64,000 bases of DNA from Xenorhabdus ehlersii (GTDB lineage Bacteria > Pseudomonadota > Gammaproteobacteria > Enterobacterales > Enterobacteriaceae): positions 496,001-560,000 of the forward strand of contig NZ_RAQI01000001.1 in assembly GCF_003610465.1 (NCBI RefSeq), given 5' to 3'. Below the pieces are notes generated by a model. It saw only the letters and a program-made list of their open reading frames with translations. It ran no database searches and was not told the DNA's origin. The translations under genes and the position numbers were made by a program. Below are positions 58,847 through 64,000 of the stretch, piece after piece (positions within the stretch are counted from its first letter, which is position 1; every line of letters starts with the position of its first letter).

Positions 58847-61800
58847 TTAGTGAGAGGTTGAAATGTGTTCAAGCTCCTCATTTTTTTTCGTAAACCGCCG
58901 CTTAATGACAACGAAAAATACAGGGACGAAATAAATTGCTAACGATGTAGCTGCGATCATTCCACCCAATACTCCCGTTCCTACGGCATTTTGTGCACCT
59001 GAACCTGCGCCATTGCTCAATACCAGAGGCATAACGCCAAGCATAAAGGCTAAAGAAGTCATTAGGATTGGGCGTAAGCGCATTCTGGCTGCTTCAAGAG
59101 TTGCTTCTATTAATCCCTTGCCTTCTTTTTCTATCAAATCCTTGGCGAACTCGACGATAAGGATGGCGTTTTTCGCAGACAACCCGATGGTAGTCAGTAA
59201 GCCAACCTTAAAGTAAACGTCGTTATCCAGCCCACGTATTGATGTTGCCAGTAATGCACCGATAACCCCCAGAGGGACGACTAACATGACCGAGAACGGA
59301 ACAGACCAGCTTTCATATAATGCTGCCAGGCAAAGGAATACGACAATCAATGACAGCGCATACAGAGCAGGAGCCTGATTACCGGATAGACGTTCTTGAT
59401 AAGACATTCCGGTCCAGTCATAGCCAATTCCTGGCGGTAATTGTGATGCCAGTTGCTCCATAAGAGCCATTGCGTCACCAGTACTTTGGCCAGGCGCTGC
59501 TTCTCCCACAATTTCCATGGAAGGAAGACCGTTGTAGCGTTCCAGACGTGGTGAACCATAAATCCAAGGTTCTTTCGATGCATCTATGAACGCAGAAAAC
59601 GGCACCATTTCTCCATGATAGTTACGAACATACAACTGGCTGATATCGCTTGGTAACATGCGGTAAGGAGCATCAGCTTGAATATAGACTTTTTTGACTC
59701 GACCGCGGTCGATAAAATCATTGACGTAAACACCGCCAAACATCGTGCTCAGGGTTGAGTTGATATTTGTCGTGGATACAGCCAAGGCTTCTGCTTTTTC
59801 CTTATCGATATAAACGCGATATTGTTGTGTGTCATTTTGCCCATTGGGGCGGACACTCGTCAGAATATCTGGGTGTTGTGCAACCATACCAAGCAATTGG
59901 TTACGTGCTTCTGTCAGTGCTGCATGCCCCAGATTTCCTTTATCAATCAACTGGAAGTCAAATCCGCTGGCAGAACCCAACTCTACAATTGAAGGAATAT
60001 TGAACGCAAAGATAAGTCCTTCCTTGATTTGAGCAAAATTCGCATTTGCTCGAGCAACAATGGCCGGAACCTTATCTTTCGAATCCTTGCGCAGTTCCCA
60101 ATCTTTTAAGCTAATAAATGCCAGACCTGTATTTTGCCCTTGACCACTAAAACCAAAGCCATTAACTGTAAATACAGATTTAACAACGTCTTTCTCTTTG
60201 GTATAGAAGTAGTCATTGATCTCATTCAGTACTTTTTGTGTCTGTTCCTGAGTTGAGCCAGGTGGTAATTGGACCATTGCTAGTAAAACCCCCTGATCTT
60301 CTTCTGGCAAGAAGGAGGATGGCAGACTTTTAAATATCCAAGCCATGCCAGCGATCAACATGACATAGATCACCAAATAACGCCCTGTACCACGTAACAT
60401 CCGGCCGATACTATCAGTATAATGATGTGTGCTCTTTTCAAACAGATGGTTAAACCAACCAAAGAATCCGGTGTGAGTTCCATGGTCACCTTTGGCAACA
60501 GGCTTAAGCATCGTTGCACACAATGCCGGAGTCAGGATTAATGCCACCAGCACAGACAATATCATTGCTGAAACGATCGTGATTGAAAATTGGCGGTAAA
60601 TCGCTCCTGTTGAACCTCCGAAGAATGCCATTGGTACAAATACAGCGGACAGCACCAGCGCGATACCGACCAGAGCGCCTTGAATCTGCCCCATTGATTT
60701 TTTGGTGGCTTCTTTCGGTGATAGCCCCTCTTCCTGCATGATTCGTTCGACGTTTTCCACTACCACAATGGCATCATCCACGAGCAGGCCTATGGCAAGT
60801 ACCATAGCGAACATGGTCAATGTATTGATGGAATAGCCAAACGCAGCAAGAATGGCAAATGTACCAAGTAGTACAACCGGAACCGCAATCGTTGGGATAA
60901 AGGTAGCTCGGAAGTTTTGCAGGAACAGGTACATGACGATAAACACTAACAGAATGGCTTCTGCCAATGTTTTCACCACTTCGAAAATAGAAATTTTAAC
61001 GAATGGCGTGGTGTCATACGGATAGACAATAGTCAACCCATGTGGGAAGAAAGGTTGCATTTCAGCCAGTGCTTCTTTAACGGCTTTGGAAGTATTTAAG
61101 GCGTTAGCATCAGTTGCCAGTTTGATACCAATTCCTGCTGCCGGTTTGCCATTGAAGCGACCAATGATACTGTAATTTTCCGCGCCTAATTGAATGGTAG
61201 CGACATCATGCAAACGAATTTGTGAACCGTCGGGGTTCATGCGCAGCAAAATATTGCCAAATTCTTCTGCCGAATTCAGGCGAGTTTGTGCGATGATCGA
61301 AGCATTCAAACGCTGACCTGGAACCGGTGGTGTCCCTCCTAATTGTCCGGCAGCAACCTGATTATTCTGAGCCCTGATTGCACTAATAACATCCTGAGTG
61401 GTGATCTTATAGTTGAGCAGTTTGTCAGGATTGAGCCAAATACGCATGGCATACTGCGTGCCAAAGAGCTGTGTTTCACCCACGCCAGCAACACGGCTCA
61501 ATGCATCTTTGACACTACTTCCGATATAATCAGCGATGTCATCTTGAGTCATGGAACCATCTTGAGAGATGAAACCAGCCACCATCAAAAATGAACTGGT
61601 GGTTTTATCAACACTAACACCTTGTTGCTGAACTTCTTGAGGTAATAGTGGCATGACAAGTTGCAGTTTATTTTGAACCTGAACTTGCGCGATGTCTGGA
61701 TCTGTGTCTGCTTCAAAGGTCAGCATGATATTCATGCTTCCCGCAGAATCGCTGTGGGAAGACATATACACTAGGTTATCGATACCATTCATATTCTGTT

Positions 61801-61996
61801 CAATAACCTGTGTTACAGTATTTTGTACTGTTGTCGCGTCAGCTCCTGGGTAACTTGCTGAAATGGAAATAGTAGGTGGCGCAATAGCAGGATATTGCTC
61901 CACGGGTAATTTCATGATTGCCAACAAGCCAGATAGCATAGTGATAATCGCTATTACCCATGCAAAAATTGGCCGTTCGATAAAAAACTTAGGCAT
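58847..61996 (-). CDS. acrB: AcrB, RND multidrug efflux transporter
   Basis: AcrB is the inner-membrane, proton-driven trimer of the AcrAB-TolC pump. The 1049-residue protein equals the E. coli length. It has 12 membrane segments, two large periplasmic loops, and the proton-relay residues: paired Asp in [20 protein letters not shown] (407-408 in E. coli numbering) and the Lys in [19 protein letters not shown]. The N-terminal [20 protein letters not shown] and [20 protein letters not shown] segments are typical. It lies 14 bp after acrA and is followed by a terminator. Confidence 0.97.
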   Translation of the reverse strand: MPKFFIERPIFAWVIAIITMLSGLLAIMKLPVEQYPAIAPPTISISASYPGADATTVQNTVTQVIEQNMNGIDNLVYMSSHSDSAGSMNIMLTFEADTDPDIAQVQVQNKLQLVMPLLPQEVQQQGVSVDKTTSSFLMVAGFISQDGSMTQDDIADYIGSSVKDALSRVAGVGETQLFGTQYAMRIWLNPDKLLNYKITTQDVISAIRAQNNQVAAGQLGGTPPVPGQRLNASIIAQTRLNSAEEFGNILLRMNPDGSQIRLHDVATIQLGAENYSIIGRFNGKPAAGIGIKLATDANALNTSKAVKEALAEMQPFFPHGLTIVYPYDTTPFVKISIFEVVKTLAEAILLVFIVMYLFLQNFRATFIPTIAVPVVLLGTFAILAAFGYSINTLTMFAMVLAIGLLVDDAIVVVENVERIMQEEGLSPKEATKKSMGQIQGALVGIALVLSAVFVPMAFFGGSTGAIYRQFSITIVSAMILSVLVALILTPALCATMLKPVAKGDHGTHTGFFGWFNHLFEKSTHHYTDSIGRMLRGTGRYLVIYVMLIAGMAWIFKSLPSSFLPEEDQGVLLAMVQLPPGSTQEQTQKVLNEINDYFYTKEKDVVKSVFTVNGFGFSGQGQNTGLAFISLKDWELRKDSKDKVPAIVARANANFAQIKEGLIFAFNIPSIVELGSASGFDFQLIDKGNLGHAALTEARNQLLGMVAQHPDILTSVRPNGQNDTQQYRVYIDKEKAEALAVSTTNINSTLSTMFGGVYVNDFIDRGRVKKVYIQADAPYRMLPSDISQLYVRNYHGEMVPFSAFIDASKEPWIYGSPRLERYNGLPSMEIVGEAAPGQSTGDAMALMEQLASQLPPGIGYDWTGMSYQERLSGNQAPALYALSLIVVFLCLAALYESWSVPFSVMLVVPLGVIGALLATSIRGLDNDVYFKVGLLTTIGLSAKNAILIVEFAKDLIEKEGKGLIEATLEAARMRLRPILMTSLAFMLGVMPLVLSNGAGSGAQNAVGTGVLGGMIAATSLAIYFVPVFFVVIKRRFTKKNEELEHISTSH

Positions 61997-62010
61997 GAAT
62001 CACCGACTCC

Positions 62011-63210
62011 TTATTGAGGCTTTTTTGCAGACTCAGCTTGATTAGCCGTAGGATTAGCATTCAAATCTGTTTCCGTTGGCTTGACCGTTATTCCCGGCGC
62101 TATTTTCTGCAACCCTGTGACGATTACTCTATCTCCAGCTTTCAGACCTTCTGTCACCAACCACTTGTTACCAATTGCCTGAGTAGCGTTGATATTGCGT
62201 AATTCTACTTTGTTATCTTTATCTACAATCAGTGTGGTTGCTTGACCGCGAGGTGTTCTGGTAACAGCTTGCTGAGGAACCAAAATCGCATTTTTGCGCA
62301 CACCTTCTTCTAACTTGGTGCGAACAAACATACCTGGCAGTAATTCTTCATTCGGGTTTGGAAATACAGCACGCATAGTGATAGAGCTTGTTGTTTCGTC
62401 AACCGTCACGTCAGAAAATTCAAGGTAACCTTCTTGACTGTATTCTTGCCCAGTGTCAGTTATTAGGCGGATTTTGGTTTTTTTGTTCTCTTTCTGAACG
62501 GTTCCTTTTGCAATTTCATTTTTGAGTCTCAGATAGTCGTCACTTGATTGAGTGATATCAACATAGATAGGATCTAATTGCTGAACAATCGTTAGGGCTG
62601 TTGGCTGACCCGCAGAAACCAGCGCTCCTTCTGTGACGGTGGATTTACCCGCCCGCCCAGAAATAGGGGAGGTTACCTTGGTGTATGCCAGGTTGATTCT
62701 GGCATTTTCCAACGCAGCCTGAGAGGACTGGACATCTGCTTTTGCCTGAGCATATTCTGAATTTGCTTTATCAAATTCCTGCTTACTCACGTATTGTGTG
62801 CCTAGCAAGGATTGATAACGTTCAACGGTTAAGTGGGAAACATTCTCATTGGCTTGCGCTCTGGCTAAGCTTGCTTTGGCTTTACTGTATTCTGCTTGAT
62901 AAGTTGCGGGATCTATTTGGTATAACGACTCACCAGCAACCACATCACTTCCTTCTTTATAGTTACGTTTTAGTATGATGCCGCCGACTTGAGGACGAAC
63001 CTCGGCAACACGATAAGCCGATGTACGGCCTGGTAATTCTGTGATGACCGTTAGAGGTTCTGCCTTCAGCGTTACGATACCAACTTCAGGAACATGCTGG
63101 CCAGCAGCCCCTTGCTGTGTATTTTTATTGTCATTACATCCTGAAAGAATGAAACTGCCTGAAATTACCAGTAATGTGGCCAGAGGCAAAACTCCCCTGT
63201 TCTTTCGCAT
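62011..63210 (-). CDS. acrA: AcrA, periplasmic adaptor of the AcrAB-TolC pump
   Basis: AcrA is a membrane-fusion lipoprotein bridging AcrB and TolC. The 399-residue protein has a signal ending FILSGC (lipidated Cys25), a lipoyl domain, an alpha-helical hairpin (about 100-170) and beta-barrel and membrane-proximal domains (YQIDPATYQAEYSKAKASL, TSPISGRAGKSTVTEGALV, VPQQAVTRTPRGQATTLIV). E. coli AcrA is 397 residues. It is the first gene of acrAB and is divergent from acrR, 142 bp away. Confidence 0.97.
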   Translation of the reverse strand: MRKNRGVLPLATLLVISGSFILSGCNDNKNTQQGAAGQHVPEVGIVTLKAEPLTVITELPGRTSAYRVAEVRPQVGGIILKRNYKEGSDVVAGESLYQIDPATYQAEYSKAKASLARAQANENVSHLTVERYQSLLGTQYVSKQEFDKANSEYAQAKADVQSSQAALENARINLAYTKVTSPISGRAGKSTVTEGALVSAGQPTALTIVQQLDPIYVDITQSSDDYLRLKNEIAKGTVQKENKKTKIRLITDTGQEYSQEGYLEFSDVTVDETTSSITMRAVFPNPNEELLPGMFVRTKLEEGVRKNAILVPQQAVTRTPRGQATTLIVDKDNKVELRNINATQAIGNKWLVTEGLKAGDRVIVTGLQKIAPGITVKPTETDLNANPTANQAESAKKPQ

Positions 63211-63290
63211 AAGTAAACCTCAATTTTTCAATGTTGATTCGCTAATCTAACAAGTGAAATCATTACTTCGTTGGTTAATGGGTGCTATAG

Positions 63291-63314
63291 TACAAACATA
63301 CATGAATGTATGTA
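63291..63314. promoter_or_regulatory. AcrR operator between acrA and acrR
   Basis: This 24-bp palindrome has the half-sites TACAAACAT on the left and ATGTATGTA on the right. It is nearly the same as the E. coli AcrR operator (TACATACAT...ATGTATGTA). It lies 81 bp from the acrA start and 39 bp from the acrR start, so it can control both divergent genes. Confidence 0.85.
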
Positions 63315-63352
63315 AATCAGCCTCCGTCAAAAACAAAGTTTATGGCACTAAA

Positions 63353-64000
63353 ATGGCACGAAAAACTAAACAGCAAGCAAATCAAACTCGTCAGCAAATC
63401 ATAGATGCTGCGATAAAGACCTTTTCTGAGCGTGGAGTTTCTGCTACCTCGCTATCCGATATCGCAACTGCCGCTGGTGTAACGCGCGGAGCAATTTACT
63501 GGCACTTTAAAAATAAAACAGATCTACTTTCTGTTGTTTGTAGAATGCCAGAGCATAAAATAGACGAACTAGAGAAAGAGTATCAATCAAAATATCCTGA
63601 TAATCCACTTATTGCGTTGAGATATTTATTAATTTCCATGTTAAAAATGATGATTGATGATTCTCAGGTTCGGCAATTAATGGAAATTTTTTTCCATAAA
63701 TGTGAATTCGTTGGAGAAATGTCTCCATTAGTAGAGGATATTAGGGAAATGTGTATTTCCGATTACAAGAAAATTGAAAAAATGTTATTTTCTTGTATTC
63801 AATCTGGAGAGCTACCCTATAATCTTGATTTCAAACGTTCTGCCATCATGTTGAGAGCATTGATGACTGGGATATTTGAGAATTGGTCATTCTCACCGGA
63901 CAGTTTTAATATTCAAGAGCAATCTGCTTATTTGGTGGATAGTTTCATTGATACACTTAAATACAGCCACCATTTGCGGAACATTGAAGAAAACGAATCT
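63353..64000 (+). CDS. acrR: AcrR, TetR-family repressor of acrAB (3' end outside window)
   Basis: AcrR is a TetR-type repressor that is released from its operator by many drugs. The ATG at 63353 opens 216 codons to the window end with no stop: MARKTKQQANQTRQQIIDAA, then the helix-turn-helix (SLSDIATAAGVTRGAIYWHF), then the ligand domain. E. coli AcrR is 215 residues, so this copy is nearly complete and somewhat longer. An ATG at 63342 is out of frame. It is divergent from acrA and autoregulated through the shared operator. Confidence 0.93.
   Translation, partial: MARKTKQQANQTRQQIIDAAIKTFSERGVSATSLSDIATAAGVTRGAIYWHFKNKTDLLSVVCRMPEHKIDELEKEYQSKYPDNPLIALRYLLISMLKMMIDDSQVRQLMEIFFHKCEFVGEMSPLVEDIREMCISDYKKIEKMLFSCIQSGELPYNLDFKRSAIMLRALMTGIFENWSFSPDSFNIQEQSAYLVDSFIDTLKYSHHLRNIEENES

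Noticed and set aside
63342..63352. Upstream ATG for acrR at 63342
   Set aside because: It is out of frame with the TetR-family protein; ATG 63353 is in frame and family-like.

Overview
The window is chromosomal DNA of an enterobacterium, most likely Photorhabdus or a close relative such as Xenorhabdus (Morganellaceae). Most of it follows the E. coli K-12 order from queA to acrR: acpH(partial)<-queA-tgt-yajC-secD-secF, nrdR-ribD-ribH-nusB-thiL-pgpA, dxs-ispA-xseB, thiI, yajL-panE, yajQ, yajR, cyoABCDE, ampG, yajG, bolA, tig, clpP-clpX, lon, hupB, ppiD, ybaV, fadM, queC, decR, mdlA-mdlB, glnK-amtB, tesB, the 4.5S RNA gene ffs, hha-tomB, acrAB and acrR (cut by the window end). The assignment to Photorhabdus/Xenorhabdus is an inference from AT-rich spacers, paired PAS/LuxR 'solo' regulators and a Yersinia/Photorhabdus-type palindromic intergenic repeat; no database was searched.

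The clear accessory block lies between pgpA and dxs (about 10.54-20.25 kb), where E. coli has yajO. It holds a pcp-DUF979-DUF969 operon (pyroglutamyl peptidase with two predicted membrane proteins), a PAS/LuxR regulator, the frameshifted 3' half of a second such regulator, about 700 bp of very AT-rich DNA, a lacI-nhaC-malY operon (GalR-like repressor, NhaC-superfamily transporter, PLP-dependent C-S lyase/aminotransferase), another intact PAS/LuxR regulator, a palindromic repeat and unassigned gene debris. This is the best place to look for undescribed biology: it may be a sensing and uptake unit for pyroglutamyl peptides and sulphur amino acids, but that is inference.

Smaller departures from the K-12 order are a Tsx/OmpK-like outer-membrane channel between cyoA and ampG, cdsH (cysteine desulfhydrase) divergent from its likely regulator decR, and an empty tesB-ffs interval where ybaY would be.

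Functionally the window covers tRNA queuosine synthesis (queA, tgt, queC), the Sec accessory complex (yajC, secD, secF), riboflavin, thiamine and isoprenoid synthesis (ribD, ribH, thiL, dxs, ispA, thiI), the cytochrome bo3 oxidase operon, the trigger factor/ClpXP/Lon protein quality-control cluster, nitrogen sensing (glnK-amtB with a sigma-54 promoter and a candidate NtrC box) and the AcrAB multidrug pump with its divergent repressor. No tRNA, rRNA other than ffs-type RNA, CRISPR array or intact insertion sequence was seen.
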